Assembly (NCBI GenBank): GCA_009691845.1
Contig: SIAJ01000014.1
Span: 1 to 64,000, forward strand
Reading direction: 5' to 3'
DNA: 64,000 nucleotides
DNA from: Gemmataceae bacterium
Lineage (GTDB): Bacteria > Planctomycetota > Planctomycetia > Gemmatales > Gemmataceae
Shown: positions 7,982 to 17,477 of the stretch, piece after piece
How positions within the stretch are numbered: the first letter of the stretch is position 1
How the letters are laid out: the number at the start of each line of letters is the position of its first letter
Notes under the pieces: model-generated
Told to the model about the DNA's origin: nothing
Databases searched by the model: none
The model's input: only the letters and a program-made list of their open reading frames with translations
Position numbers and translations under genes: made by a program

Positions 7982-10021
7982 ATGCGTTCCAGCATAGTCG
8001 CGGCTCTGATGCTCGCGTTTTCGCCGTGGGCCGTGGCCGATGGCCCAGCCGACAACATCCCGGACAACGTTCGTCGAGTTCCGCCGTTGCCGAAGGACCC
8101 GGTTGACGCCAACTCCAAGAGTGAATTGCAGAAGGGCGTCGATGCCCTGGCGAAGGAAATCGAGGCGACTCGCGAAGCCATCAAGGCCCAACCTGCGTTG
8201 CTCGCACGCTTGCCCGATGTCCAGATTTTTCACAATGCCGTGCGTTATGCACTCACGTACGACGAGATCTTCGACGCCAAGAAAGAGGTGCCGATCGCAC
8301 GCGATTTGTTGGCAGCGGGGCTGTTGCGGGCGAAGATTCTTGCGGGTAAGCAGTCGAATTGGCCTGCCGACAAAGGCCTAATCGTTCGCGGTTACATTTC
8401 CCGGATCGATGGTTCGGTTCAGCCCTACGGTCTCGTCGTGCCGGCATCGTATCAATCCGGAACGGCCCGAAAGCATCGGCTGGATATCTGGTGCCACGGT
8501 CGCGGCGAAACATTGAGCGAACTGAACTTCCTGAATGACCGCATGAGGAACCCCGGCCAGTTCGTGCCGAAGGATGCGTTCGTGCTTCACCTGTATGGCC
8601 GCTATTGCAACGCCAACAAACTTGCCGGCGAGATTGATTGCATGGAGGCGATGGAGGACGTGAAGAAGAACTATGCGATCGATTCGAGCCGCGTGGTGAT
8701 ACGTGGCTTCAGCATGGGTGGAGCGGCCGCCTGGCAGTTCGCCGTGCACTATCCCGACCTCTGGTGTGCTGCCGCCCCGGGTGCGGGCTTCTCGGAAACG
8801 GCCGAGTTCTTGAAGGTTTTCCAAAAGGAGACTGTTCAACCGACCGACTACGAGAAGAAGCTTTGGCATATGTACGATTGCCCGGACTATGCGGTCAATT
8901 TGTTCAACTTGCCCACGGTGGCCTACAGTGGCGAAATCGACAGTCAGAAGCAAGCCGCCGACGTGATGGTTCGAGCCTTGACGAAGGAAGGCATGGAACT
9001 GACGCACATCATTGGCCCGAAGACTGGGCACAGTTATCACCCGGAGGCGAAGAAAGAAGTCGATCGTCGAATCGACGCGATTGCTGCCAAGGGGCGAGAT
9101 GCATTGCCTCGTAAAGTGAAGTTTCAAACCTACACCCTGCGGTACAATCGCAGCTTTTGGGTGACGGTTGATGCGATGGAACAACACTGGGAAGCTGCGA
9201 GAGTCGAGGCCGAGTTCGCGAACAACAGGGTCATCGTGCGGGCGAAGGGCGTGACCGCACTCACGCTATCGATGCCATCGGGAAGCAGTCCCTTCGATTC
9301 CACGAAGCCGCTCGAAGTCCATTTTCCTCCGGACGACAAGCCCCTCGATGGACGTAATGGCACAATCTGCCAGGCCAAGCCGCAATCGGACCGCTCGTGG
9401 ACTTCGCACTGGCAGAAAGGCCCACAAGGCTGGATCGAAGTTCCTTCACTGGACGGAGAGTTGCGAAAACGGCATGGCCTGCAAGGGCCGATTGACGATG
9501 CGTTTCTGGATCGCTTCATCATGGTCCGGCCGACTGGCCAGGCTTGGACCGAGGCGACCGGGAAATGGACTGCCAACGAGATGAAGCACGCGATCACGCA
9601 CTGGCGGCAGCAGTTCCGCGGCGAGGCACTCACGAAAGATGACAAGGACATCACCGAGGCGGACATCGCAGCCAGCAATCTGATCCTCTGGGGCGATCCG
9701 AGCAGCAACGCGATTTTAGCCAAGATTGCGGACAAGCTGCCGATCAAGTGGACAAAGGACGGCGTGGAAGTGAACGGCGAGAAGTTCTCAGCAACGCATG
9801 CGCCTGTGTTGATCTATCCGAATCCGCTGAATCCGAAGCGATACGTTGTGCTCAACAGCGGCTTCACCTTCCGCGAGTACGATTACCTGAACAATGCGAG
9901 GCAGGTGCCGAAATTGCCCGACTACGCGATCGTGGATGCGACCACGCCGATGACCTCGCGCTTGCCAGGGAAGATCGCCGCGGCAGGGTTCTTTGATGAG
10001 AAGTGGCAGTTGAAAAAGTAA
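7982..10021 (+). CDS. Secreted alpha/beta-hydrolase, prolyl-oligopeptidase-like
   Basis: The 679-residue protein has a signal peptide (residues 1-19, ending AVA-DG). A hydrolase core runs from about 145 to 350: WCHGRGETLSE carries the oxyanion-side motif, GFSMGG at 242-247 has nucleophile Ser244, AYSGEID gives the likely acid and GHSYHPE the likely His. The C-terminal half has a second conserved region (LILWGDPSSNAI, YPNPLNPKRYVVLNSG), seen in planctomycete S9-like hydrolases. The substrate is unknown; peptides or esters are both possible. It faces the DUF1501 gene across a strong inverted repeat. Confidence 0.85.
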   Translation: MRSSIVAALMLAFSPWAVADGPADNIPDNVRRVPPLPKDPVDANSKSELQKGVDALAKEIEATREAIKAQPALLARLPDVQIFHNAVRYALTYDEIFDAKKEVPIARDLLAAGLLRAKILAGKQSNWPADKGLIVRGYISRIDGSVQPYGLVVPASYQSGTARKHRLDIWCHGRGETLSELNFLNDRMRNPGQFVPKDAFVLHLYGRYCNANKLAGEIDCMEAMEDVKKNYAIDSSRVVIRGFSMGGAAAWQFAVHYPDLWCAAAPGAGFSETAEFLKVFQKETVQPTDYEKKLWHMYDCPDYAVNLFNLPTVAYSGEIDSQKQAADVMVRALTKEGMELTHIIGPKTGHSYHPEAKKEVDRRIDAIAAKGRDALPRKVKFQTYTLRYNRSFWVTVDAMEQHWEAARVEAEFANNRVIVRAKGVTALTLSMPSGSSPFDSTKPLEVHFPPDDKPLDGRNGTICQAKPQSDRSWTSHWQKGPQGWIEVPSLDGELRKRHGLQGPIDDAFLDRFIMVRPTGQAWTEATGKWTANEMKHAITHWRQQFRGEALTKDDKDITEADIAASNLILWGDPSSNAILAKIADKLPIKWTKDGVEVNGEKFSATHAPVLIYPNPLNPKRYVVLNSGFTFREYDYLNNARQVPKLPDYAIVDATTPMTSRLPGKIAAAGFFDEKWQLKK

Positions 10022-10027
10022 GGTTGG

Positions 10028-10064
10028 TAAGCCGCCGGGTGAAGCAACATCACCCGGCGGCTTA
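10028..10064. terminator. Bidirectional terminator-like hairpin between convergent genes
   Basis: A perfect 15-base stem (TAAGCCGCCGGGTGA and its complement) with a 7-base loop fills the gap between convergent genes ending at 10021 and 10085. There is no long T-run, but position and strength fit a shared terminator. Confidence 0.65.
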
Positions 10065-10084
10065 CGCCGCTCGGCTCGCCTAGA

Positions 10085-11293
10085 TCAAGAAAGTAGCTCC
10101 ACGCCTTTGTAAACGCCTCCGAGCACTTCCTTGCTCGAAACGCCGAGCCACTTATCGAGGATCGAGGCATACACCTGACGGAAGTCGATGCCGAACTTGA
10201 GATTACCGTCTTCGAGTTCATTCAGGTTCGGGTGATCGCCGACGACGCCAGACTTTACCTTGCCGCCGACCAGGAACATGGGTGCCCCAGAGCCGTGGTC
10301 GGTCCCCTTCGAGCCGTTCTCCTTGGCTCGTCGGCCAAATTCAGAGAAGGTCATGATCATGAGCCGATCCTTGTGCCCGCGTGCAGAAAGATCCTTGTAG
10401 AAGGCGGTGATCGCACCTGATACCTCGGCTAATAGGTTCGCGTGTGTCCCGATGTTCGCACCTTGATTGGCATGTGTGTCGAAGCCGTCGATCGACACAT
10501 AGAACACGCGAGCGCCCATGCCAGCATCGATGAGTTGGGCACAGAGTTTCAAGCGGTTGGCCAGGCCGGTTGCAGGGTACGGAGTCTTCGGCTCGTAGTT
10601 CTTGCCGATCTCCTGGAGCTTTTGACTGCTGGCATAGGTGTTCAAGGCGGTCTTCTGAACGAAGTCGAGCAGACCGGGTTTGCCACCGGACTTCGCCGCC
10701 CCTTCGATGACGGCCTTGCCGGCCTTGTCGGCCATCTTCAGTTGGAAGTCCGCGATCGATGTGATCGACGGCACGCGGGCCGGCGAACCATTAAGAGCAA
10801 GTGGGGCCGATTCGTTTCCGCCAGCCACATGGAAGGCCGGCACGTTCATTGACTTCAGTGCCTTGCCGACCCAGCCTTCGGTGAGCGACTCCGCCGTGCT
10901 GGCCGCGTGCCAGATGTCCATCGAGCGGAAATGCGATTGGCTCGGATTCGGGTAGCCAACGCCCTGCACGACGCAGAGGGCTTTGTCCTCGTGCAAGCCC
11001 GCCAGGCCGTCAAGGGACGGGTGCAATCCAACCTTGTCGTTGAGCTTTTTGACTTGCTCGGTCGGAATCTTGATGGTTGGCCGATATTTGGCATACAACT
11101 CGTCGGCGAACGGAATGACCGTATTCATGCCGTCGTTGCCACCCGTGAGCTGGACGACGACGACAATCGTGTCCTTTGCGCCAGGCTTCGCGGCATCGGG
11201 TGCCGCGAATGCCGTGCGGGCGAGAAACGTGGGCACCGTGGCACCGATGCCGATGAGAGAGGAGGACTTCAGAAAGTCGCGACGAGTATTCAT
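10085..11293 (-). CDS. DUF1501 protein with Tat signal
   Basis: The 402-residue protein starts MNTRRDFLKSSS, a twin-arginine export signal; GGAGAAC lies upstream of the ATG at 11293. The DUF1501 features are visible: VVQLTGGNDGMNTVIPF near residue 50, MDIWHAAS near 125, FYVSIDGFDTHANQG near 265, FSEFGRRAKENGSKGTDHGSGAP near 315 and MFLVGGKVKSG. These place it in the alkaline-phosphatase/sulfatase superfamily. It lies 35 bases behind the DUF1800 gene. The pair is very common in planctomycetes and is presumed to act together outside the cytoplasm. The biochemical role is unknown. Confidence 0.92.
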   Translation of the reverse strand: MNTRRDFLKSSSLIGIGATVPTFLARTAFAAPDAAKPGAKDTIVVVVQLTGGNDGMNTVIPFADELYAKYRPTIKIPTEQVKKLNDKVGLHPSLDGLAGLHEDKALCVVQGVGYPNPSQSHFRSMDIWHAASTAESLTEGWVGKALKSMNVPAFHVAGGNESAPLALNGSPARVPSITSIADFQLKMADKAGKAVIEGAAKSGGKPGLLDFVQKTALNTYASSQKLQEIGKNYEPKTPYPATGLANRLKLCAQLIDAGMGARVFYVSIDGFDTHANQGANIGTHANLLAEVSGAITAFYKDLSARGHKDRLMIMTFSEFGRRAKENGSKGTDHGSGAPMFLVGGKVKSGVVGDHPNLNELEDGNLKFGIDFRQVYASILDKWLGVSSKEVLGGVYKGVELLS

Positions 11294-11328
11294 TTCTAGT
11301 TCTCCGTAGTTCGCATGCAGGTTTATTC

Positions 11329-12735
11329 TCAATCCACCTGGTATTCAGGCAACGTCATCACCAAGTGGCACAGGCTAATCACGCGATGCTCGGCCACATC
11401 TTGTTCGGTCCAGTAGGACGGCAACTTCTGCTTTGTGGAAGACTTCGCGTACTCGAAGATCCGCGTACGTGTCTCGGCCGGCACGTCACCCTGAAGGAAG
11501 AGCTGCAAGAAGAACTCGGCCAGTTCCTCGCCAGTCTTCTTGCCGTGAGCTTTTGCGAGAACGAATGCCGTGGCAGGTTCCTTGTATCCCGAGGGTCGGC
11601 GGGCGAGTTCGAGTCCGAAGTTCTGGCGGAAGAGCAGGGTCTGCCCGTTCAACCAGGTTTGGCCGCCGTCCCAGCCCTTGACCGAGGGCGGATGAAACAC
11701 GTTCTGGCCGAGTGTTTCGAGGGCCGTCGTCAAGTTCACGGCCGAGTTCTGCGTACCCATCTTCGATTCCAGCGCCCGTGCCATACCGAGCACGTAATCG
11801 ACCGGGCTCTTGATTCGGCCACGATAGGCGTGCTCGCTGAAGAATAGATTCGAACGCAGCATCGTCTCGACCAGCTTGCCGGAATCGTATCCGTTCTGGA
11901 ATTGCTTGGCGAGTGGTTCGATCAAGTCGTCCGAAGGAGCGTCGGCCTCGTTGATCAGGAAACGATAGAGTTTGCGAACGATGAACCTCGGGGCCGCCTT
12001 TTGTTCGAGACAGATCTGGACAATGTCGCCTCCAGTCCAGTTGCCGGTTTGGCCGAGGACCTTCTTCTCGGTGGCATCGAATTGGCTCTTGTTCTCGCGG
12101 AACTTGCCGTCCTGGATTTCCCAGCCCGTGAAGGCTCGGGCGGCTTCGCGAATGTCTTTCTCCGTGTAATTGCCGATGCCGAGCGAGAACAACTCCATCA
12201 ACTCGCGGGCATAGTTCTCGTTCGGCTCGCCCTTCTTGCTTTGGACAGTATCGAGCCAAATCATCATGGCCGGGTCGCGGGAGATGCCTTGCAGCATGTC
12301 CGAAAACTTGCCCAACGCATGTCGGTACATCAATTCGTACTGGCCGACCATGAAGCCAACGTTCTGAACTTTCGCGTTGCTGGTGGCGAAATGATTGTGC
12401 CAGAAAAGGGCCAACTTCTCCCGTAGCGGGTTGCCGCCGTGGAGCATTCGATAGAGCCACCAGGCCGAGGCCTGTGGTCCCGCATTAAACTTGCGGGCGG
12501 CCTCCGTGAGGAATTTCTCCGTGTCGGCATCGTAGAGCGGCGATGGCTCACCCCCCTTAAGCAGCCGATCGATAAGTGGCTGCGGGCCAAGCTTCAGGCC
12601 TTCCTGCAAGTCCGCCCAAGAAGCGCCGAACGCGGCCCGGCGGAAAACGTGGCCGACCTTCTTCAGGTCCCACGGATTCGCGGCGCCCGGAGAATACAGC
12701 TTCCAGGCGGTCTGTGGATCGAGTGTCTTGGCCAT
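11329..12735 (-). CDS. DUF1800 domain protein
   Basis: The 468-residue protein, with the start at ATG 12735, has the DUF1800 hallmarks: HVFRRAAFGASW near residue 30, REKLALFWHNHFATS near 120, and ARELMELFSLGIGNYTE followed by AARAFTGW near 190-215. There is also an HPPSVKGWDGGQTWLN segment near 380. No signal peptide is visible. It is the upstream partner of the DUF1501 gene in a two-gene unit. The frame is open upstream through a hairpin repeat that is not coding. Its function is unknown; export together with the Tat-exported partner is a reasonable guess only. Confidence 0.92.
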   Translation of the reverse strand: MAKTLDPQTAWKLYSPGAANPWDLKKVGHVFRRAAFGASWADLQEGLKLGPQPLIDRLLKGGEPSPLYDADTEKFLTEAARKFNAGPQASAWWLYRMLHGGNPLREKLALFWHNHFATSNAKVQNVGFMVGQYELMYRHALGKFSDMLQGISRDPAMMIWLDTVQSKKGEPNENYARELMELFSLGIGNYTEKDIREAARAFTGWEIQDGKFRENKSQFDATEKKVLGQTGNWTGGDIVQICLEQKAAPRFIVRKLYRFLINEADAPSDDLIEPLAKQFQNGYDSGKLVETMLRSNLFFSEHAYRGRIKSPVDYVLGMARALESKMGTQNSAVNLTTALETLGQNVFHPPSVKGWDGGQTWLNGQTLLFRQNFGLELARRPSGYKEPATAFVLAKAHGKKTGEELAEFFLQLFLQGDVPAETRTRIFEYAKSSTKQKLPSYWTEQDVAEHRVISLCHLVMTLPEYQVD

Positions 12736-12766
12736 GAGAGAACCGAGTGTTTGCGAAAATTGTAGA

Positions 12767-12809
12767 CGGCACACTCTGTGTGCCGACCCCCGCACACGGA
12801 GTGTGCGGG
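12767..12809. repeat. Two short hairpins of the GTGTGC family
   Basis: CGGCACAC-TCT-GTGTGCCG (12767-12785) is followed after three bases by CCCGCACAC-GGA-GTGTGCGGG (12789-12809). Both lie between the DUF1800 start and the stop of the upstream gene. The stem sequences differ but both stay fully paired. Confidence 0.8.
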
Positions 12810-12820
12810 CTACATTGGGG

Positions 12821-14551
12821 TTACTTCTTCGTCTTCCAAACCAAGTCGAAGCGAAATTCCTTTGGTCCGTAATCGCTTTCGATCGAAACAGAGCCAAGCT
12901 TCTGCAAGTAGGCAAACAGTGCTTCCGCTTGCAGTTTGGCCTCGCCAACTTTCAGTCCCTGACCCACGATCACGCCGGCCAGGGTCTGTTCAAGCGAGCC
13001 ATAGAGGTAGTAGCCGAGGCCATTCGCATGAACGCGCATCTGCATGTTCTGGCTCATCGGCTTGGTCCGGTCTTCCTTCTGAATCAGGCCAACGAGTTCC
13101 TTGAAGATGCCTTTGTTCGACGCGATGACGTACTGATCTTGAACCACGCCGATGGTTGGCTGGTAATTGAACCGATAGCCCTGGGGATCCTCCGTGAACT
13201 TGCCTTTTTCGGGGAACGAGTAGCCGAAGGTCTGGATCCCGGCGATTTCTTCATCCCAGGAACGCAACGAGACTTGTTGGCCAAGCGCAACGACTGCTGC
13301 TCGAATCACACCGGTCATGGTCTTGGCGAATCCTGGTTCACGCATCGAGATGACGATCGCAAACGCGGGTAGCCGCTGGCTTGGTTCAGTCTTGTAGCTC
13401 TCGACTTTCTCCGGTTGCAAAGCCACGAGACGATAGTGAACACCAGCCTGACTCAAGAACTTCGGCAAGGTTGTGCCTAACAGAACCCGCGAGATTTGCT
13501 TCTCGCCTTCCTCAAAATCCTTGGCCGACTGCGGCGGGAAGATTTCTTCGCGCTTTTTGTATAACGTGTCGAGGTCAAGGTAGAAGCTGTGGCTAAAGAC
13601 AACACCCTTTGGCTCCAGCAGCGGGAGCGAACCACCCACCTTTGGATCGCGGGGCAAGTGAAGTTCGACGTCCGTGGCCATCCCTTCGCGGCCAGCCGGC
13701 ATGCGGAGCGAGATGCGAAAATCCCCCGCGTCGTGATAGAGGCCGGCAGCGATATAGTCGGAGCGGCGAGCGACATCCAGATACCCCGCCGCGATGAGAG
13801 TTAGAATCACCTCGTTGCGTGGCGTGGCGAACAGGTCCTTCGCCTGCGGCAGTTCCTTGATCGGCTTCATGTTGACCCACAGCCAGGCGTGTGGATTGCC
13901 CGGAAGCGATTTTTTCGTTTCGACCGGTGCCCGGCCGGTGGCTGCGTTCTTGGCTTTCGGATTCTTGGCGTTCGCCTCGTTCTGATCGAGGACCAACTTC
14001 ATCGCCTCGCTTTTGGTCGCCACGACCAATGCATCGCCCATGCGAGCGACCAGCAGCTCCTTGTCGAGTTGAACCACCTCGACGCCGGCATAGGTCTTGC
14101 GTGCGGGCTTCTCCTTCACGCCCTGTTGAGCGAGTTCTTCCTCGAAGAGGGCCAATCCGAGGTCCATGAATTTTGCGACGACCTTTTCATCTTGACCCTG
14201 CAAGATCAAAGTGGCCGGGGCGTTGTTGGAACCAAAGTTCAAACCGGCCGCGATGCCATCGCCCATGAGCTTGTCAATCAGCTCGGGCCATGGGGCACCC
14301 AGTTCCTTTTCGAAGTGGGAAAGCAGTTGGAAAACCTTGCGGGCATTGGCCCCGTCGAGAAAATCGCGAACAATTTGTAGGTTCTGTCCCTCCTTGGCAA
14401 GGTCGTGCTTCAGGATGGCTTCGACCAGAGCCCGCGGCTTCTCAACCTTCAGAACGACGTCCGTCGATTCGGGGAGAAAACGCAGCGGGTCTTTCGCGTG
14501 CGCGGAAGCAAACAGAACAAGTGTGATGGCGAGGGAGAGAAGTCGGCACAT
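12821..14551 (-). CDS. Secreted protein of unknown function (576 aa)
   Basis: The start at 14551 gives a clean signal peptide (MCRLLSLAITLVLFASAHA). The mature protein begins with PLRFLPESTDVVLKVEKPR, an opening shared by planctomycete proteins that resemble DUF3352-type exported proteins. I cannot confirm that family by eye. Features include alternating small-residue helices, GVEVVQLDKELLVARMGDALVV near residue 160 and a C-terminal ESDYGPKEFRFDLVWK. There are no recognisable catalytic motifs or membrane segments. It lies upstream of the DUF1800/DUF1501 pair on the same strand but is separated by two hairpins, so co-transcription is uncertain. Confidence 0.75.
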   Translation of the reverse strand: MCRLLSLAITLVLFASAHAKDPLRFLPESTDVVLKVEKPRALVEAILKHDLAKEGQNLQIVRDFLDGANARKVFQLLSHFEKELGAPWPELIDKLMGDGIAAGLNFGSNNAPATLILQGQDEKVVAKFMDLGLALFEEELAQQGVKEKPARKTYAGVEVVQLDKELLVARMGDALVVATKSEAMKLVLDQNEANAKNPKAKNAATGRAPVETKKSLPGNPHAWLWVNMKPIKELPQAKDLFATPRNEVILTLIAAGYLDVARRSDYIAAGLYHDAGDFRISLRMPAGREGMATDVELHLPRDPKVGGSLPLLEPKGVVFSHSFYLDLDTLYKKREEIFPPQSAKDFEEGEKQISRVLLGTTLPKFLSQAGVHYRLVALQPEKVESYKTEPSQRLPAFAIVISMREPGFAKTMTGVIRAAVVALGQQVSLRSWDEEIAGIQTFGYSFPEKGKFTEDPQGYRFNYQPTIGVVQDQYVIASNKGIFKELVGLIQKEDRTKPMSQNMQMRVHANGLGYYLYGSLEQTLAGVIVGQGLKVGEAKLQAEALFAYLQKLGSVSIESDYGPKEFRFDLVWKTKK

Positions 14552-14706
14552 CGGTGAACGCCCTCGAAGTGAGCGATGAAGAAAGTATCTGACCGGGATT
14601 ACCTTATGCATTTCAGGCGAGTTTCAAGAATTCGGTTGAGGGAACGCCGTCGGACCTCCTGGCGACGAAAGACTACAATGAGTCCCATGTCCATCGGAAG
14701 CACGCA

Positions 14707-15852
14707 ATGACCGATCCACTGCTCGGGCCATGCTCGCCCTTAGTCCCTCCGCTCTACCAGAGTTCCGTCTACAATTTTCCGGATCTGGACGCGCTCGATC
14801 GAGTGATGAACGGTGCGGAACCGGGTTTTATCTACTCGCGTGACGGGCATCCGAATGCTGCCTCACTTGCCGCCAAACTGAGCCAACTGGAAGCGGCTCG
14901 CTGGACGATCGTTTGCGGGTCCGGGATGGCAGCATTGAGTGCTTGCTTTCTCGGTACGCTCTCGGCCGGCGATCGTGTCATCGCCAGCGAAAGCCTGTAT
15001 GGACGAACGACCAAACTCCTTCGCGAAGAACTCAATCGTTTCGGTGTGAAGACAACCAGCGTGAACGTGAGCGATCTCGAAGCGGTTCGCAAAGCATTCG
15101 CGGAGCCTGCTCGAGTTCTTTACGCGGAGACGATGTCGAACCCGCTCTGTCGCACGCCCGATCTTCCCAAACTCGCGGAGATTGCACATGCTCATCGTGC
15201 CAAGCTGGTTGTCGATAACACGTTTGCAACTCCGGTGCTCGTTCGGCCACTTGAACAGGGTGCCGATCTGGTCATGGAGAGTTTGACAAAAATGATCGGC
15301 GGGCACTCCGATCTTTCGCTTGGCTCGGTTTCCGGCAACGATCCAGCACTCGTCGCTTCCATCAGTCAAATCGTGAGCACCTGGGGCTTGGCCGCGCATC
15401 CATTCGACTGCTGGATGTGCGAACGGGGCCTGGCCACTCTGGAACTTCGAGTGCGGGCTTCGTGCGCGAACGCCGCCCAACTCGCGGACTGGTTGCCGCG
15501 GCAAGCTCAAGTCAGCCGTGTCATCTATCCCGGCCGAGAGGATCACCCGGATCATACCGTCGCCAGGCGAATTCTCGGCCAGGGCTTTGGCAACATGCTC
15601 TGCTTCGAACTGAAAGGCGGCCGTGAAGCCGTCAATCGCTTCATGCGTCAGGCCACGGGTATTCCGTTCAGCCCTTCGCTCGGACATGTAGCCACGACGA
15701 TCAGCCATCCGGAGACCACGTCGCATCGATATGAGAGCCCCGGGGAGAAACTCCGACAGGGCATCACAGATGGGCTCATTCGCATGTCCGTGGGCGTGGA
15801 ACGATTCGAGCGAATACGCGACGAGATCGCAAATGGACTTTCGCTCGTCTGA
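14707..15852 (+). CDS. Cys/Met metabolism PLP-dependent enzyme (cystathionine gamma-synthase/lyase-like)
   Basis: The 381-residue fold-type I PLP enzyme has Y-S-R-DGHPN near residue 43, a cofactor-phosphate loop CGSGMAA at 70-76, and AETMSNPLCR at 140-149. The PLP-stacking and Asp region is VVDNTFATPVL at 168-178. The Schiff-base lysine is Lys195 in SLTKMIGGHSD, matching the family's S-x-TK-x-x-x-GHSD signature. Specificity (synthase, beta/gamma-lyase or sulfhydrylase) cannot be read from these motifs. The start has CGGAAG six bases upstream. It is divergent from the unknown secreted protein and followed by a short unknown gene. Confidence 0.9.
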   Translation: MTDPLLGPCSPLVPPLYQSSVYNFPDLDALDRVMNGAEPGFIYSRDGHPNAASLAAKLSQLEAARWTIVCGSGMAALSACFLGTLSAGDRVIASESLYGRTTKLLREELNRFGVKTTSVNVSDLEAVRKAFAEPARVLYAETMSNPLCRTPDLPKLAEIAHAHRAKLVVDNTFATPVLVRPLEQGADLVMESLTKMIGGHSDLSLGSVSGNDPALVASISQIVSTWGLAAHPFDCWMCERGLATLELRVRASCANAAQLADWLPRQAQVSRVIYPGREDHPDHTVARRILGQGFGNMLCFELKGGREAVNRFMRQATGIPFSPSLGHVATTISHPETTSHRYESPGEKLRQGITDGLIRMSVGVERFERIRDEIANGLSLV

Positions 15853-15902
15853 GTTGCCCCGACGGCTTAGAATGATGGAGGAGATCACCATGAGTAACAC
15901 CG

Positions 15903-16352
15903 ATGAAAATTGACCTGTACGGCATGACGTTCGACGGACCGGGACTGACCTACTATTTGTGGTCCCCCTGGCGGGCGTCGGCCCTGGAACATCGGCTATT
16001 CGAAGCAATCAAGGCATTGCCGGCCGTGGAGTTCGAACAGGCACCAGACGAATTGCGGCTTCATCTTTCGGATGCGAAAGTCTACAAAGCATCGATTCAG
16101 ATGTGCGAGCGGGTACTGAAGGGCTGGCAGGAAGAAGCCAGCGATAGCGGCACGGATCGCAGAGTGTGGCGATGGATGGTGGAAGCCGACAGCGACATGC
16201 ACGGCTACGATCATACGGGCGAGAAGGCCAGTATCTGGGCGTTTCTGCGTCTGACGCTTGAGCGAAGCGCCCCGGCGGAAGGCGATCGGGCCGAGGACAT
16301 CGATCTGAACGGGTTCGGATACCGGGTCTGGCGATCCGACGAGGTTCCCTGA
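15903..16352 (+). CDS. Conserved hypothetical protein (149 aa)
   Basis: The 149-residue product has no signal peptide or membrane segment. It is rich in Trp and acidic residues (YYLWSPWRASALEHRLFEAI, RVWRWMVEADSDMHGYDH). It starts 50 bases after the PLP enzyme on the same strand, followed by a hairpin pair and then nadA. I do not recognise the family. The coding frame has normal third-position G/C use for this window, which supports it being real. Confidence 0.6.
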   Translation: MKIDLYGMTFDGPGLTYYLWSPWRASALEHRLFEAIKALPAVEFEQAPDELRLHLSDAKVYKASIQMCERVLKGWQEEASDSGTDRRVWRWMVEADSDMHGYDHTGEKASIWAFLRLTLERSAPAEGDRAEDIDLNGFGYRVWRSDEVP

Positions 16353-16362
16353 TCAAAGTAGT

Positions 16363-16430
16363 CGTCACGCTCCGCGTGACGAATTTTGGATTTGGCTTCG
16401 CGTGGGACTTTCCTCACACGAAGCGTGAGG
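16363..16430. repeat. Two hairpins upstream of nadA, one overlapping its ribosome binding site
   Basis: CGTCACGC-TCC-GCGTGACG (16363-16381) is followed by a CCTCACAC/GCGTGAGG stem with one mismatch (16412-16430). The second stem contains the first part of GAGGAG (16427-16432), the Shine-Dalgarno for the GTG start of nadA. Folding would therefore hide it. Confidence 0.75.
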
Positions 16431-16439
16431 AGTACAGGT

Positions 16440-17423
16440 GTGAGCACTGCTGTAGTGGACGATGTCGTTGCCGAGATCAAGAACCTCAAGAAGAAGATCG
16501 GGGCCACGATTCTTGCGCATTACTATCAGGAAAGCGAGATCCAGGAACTCGCGGACATCACGGGCGACAGCCTGAAGCTGGCGCGAGAGGCGACGAAAGT
16601 CTTGTCCCCTGTGATCGTTTTTTGCGGCGTGCATTTCATGGCCGAAACCGCGAAGATGCTCAACCCGCAAAAGAAAGTCCTGCTGCCCGACCTGGAAGCC
16701 GGTTGCAGTCTGTCCGACTCGTGCCCCGCCGACAAACTGGAACGATATCAGGAGATGCTCCGCATCAACGGCCGGAAGTTTCAAACGGTCACGTACATCA
16801 ACAGTTCCGCGGCCGTGAAAGCCCTTTCGGATTGGGTCGTCACCTCGGGCAACGCCGAAGAAATCATCCGGCGAGTTCCGGAAGAGTACGAAATCCTGTT
16901 CGTTCCGGATCAACATCTCGGGCGCTACTTGAGTGAAGTCACGGCTCGGCAAATGATCTTGTGGAATGGCTCGTGCATGGTGCATGAGATTTTCAGCGTT
17001 CACGATTTGGTGCGGCTGAAGCAGAAATTGCCGAACGCCATCACCATCGCGCATCCAGAATGTCCGAAGAACATTCTGGAACACACGGACTTCATCGGTG
17101 GCACCGAGGCCATGATCAAGCACGTGAGCCAGTTCAAGGAGCCGACCGATTTCCTGGTGGCCACGGAAGCGAACATGCTCTGGCAACTCGAGTCGAAGTG
17201 CGCTCGGCATCGCTATCACCCGGTTCCGGGCATCACCTGTGCGTGCAACAAGTGCCCGCACATGGCCCGAAACACGCTGGAAAAACTGCGCGACTGTATG
17301 TTGACGGGCAAGCCGGAAATCACCTGGCAACCGGAGTTTGACAAGGCCCGCGAAGTGCTGGAACGCAGCTTGCTGAACGTGCCGGCCAAAGCGGTCAGCG
17401 GTGGGCACCCGCATGGGGATTAA
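16440..17423 (+). CDS. nadA: Quinolinate synthase NadA
   Basis: The 327-residue protein (GTG start, chosen because GAGGAG lies seven bases upstream) makes quinolinate from iminoaspartate and dihydroxyacetone phosphate in NAD synthesis. Motifs are ILAHYYQ at 24-30, ADITGDSL at 38-45, and three cluster-ligand regions: [11 protein letters not shown] (Cys89), GSCMVHEIF (Cys179) and CACNKCPHM (Cys267-272). All three 4Fe-4S ligand sites are present. nadB and nadC are not in the window. A hairpin covers the ribosome binding site, a possible means of translational control. Confidence 0.95.
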   Translation: MSTAVVDDVVAEIKNLKKKIGATILAHYYQESEIQELADITGDSLKLAREATKVLSPVIVFCGVHFMAETAKMLNPQKKVLLPDLEAGCSLSDSCPADKLERYQEMLRINGRKFQTVTYINSSAAVKALSDWVVTSGNAEEIIRRVPEEYEILFVPDQHLGRYLSEVTARQMILWNGSCMVHEIFSVHDLVRLKQKLPNAITIAHPECPKNILEHTDFIGGTEAMIKHVSQFKEPTDFLVATEANMLWQLESKCARHRYHPVPGITCACNKCPHMARNTLEKLRDCMLTGKPEITWQPEFDKAREVLERSLLNVPAKAVSGGHPHGD

Positions 17424-17477
17424 AAATTCGAAGGAAACCAATGGGGACGAATTGGTCCCATAGCCCAGGAGAAACGG

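Noticed and set aside
16440-17423. Possible loss of an iron-sulfur ligand in NadA (VVTSGNA instead of a Cys-containing form)
   Set aside because: The three ligand cysteines are in other segments (EAGCSLS, GSCMVHE, CACNKCP) and all are present.
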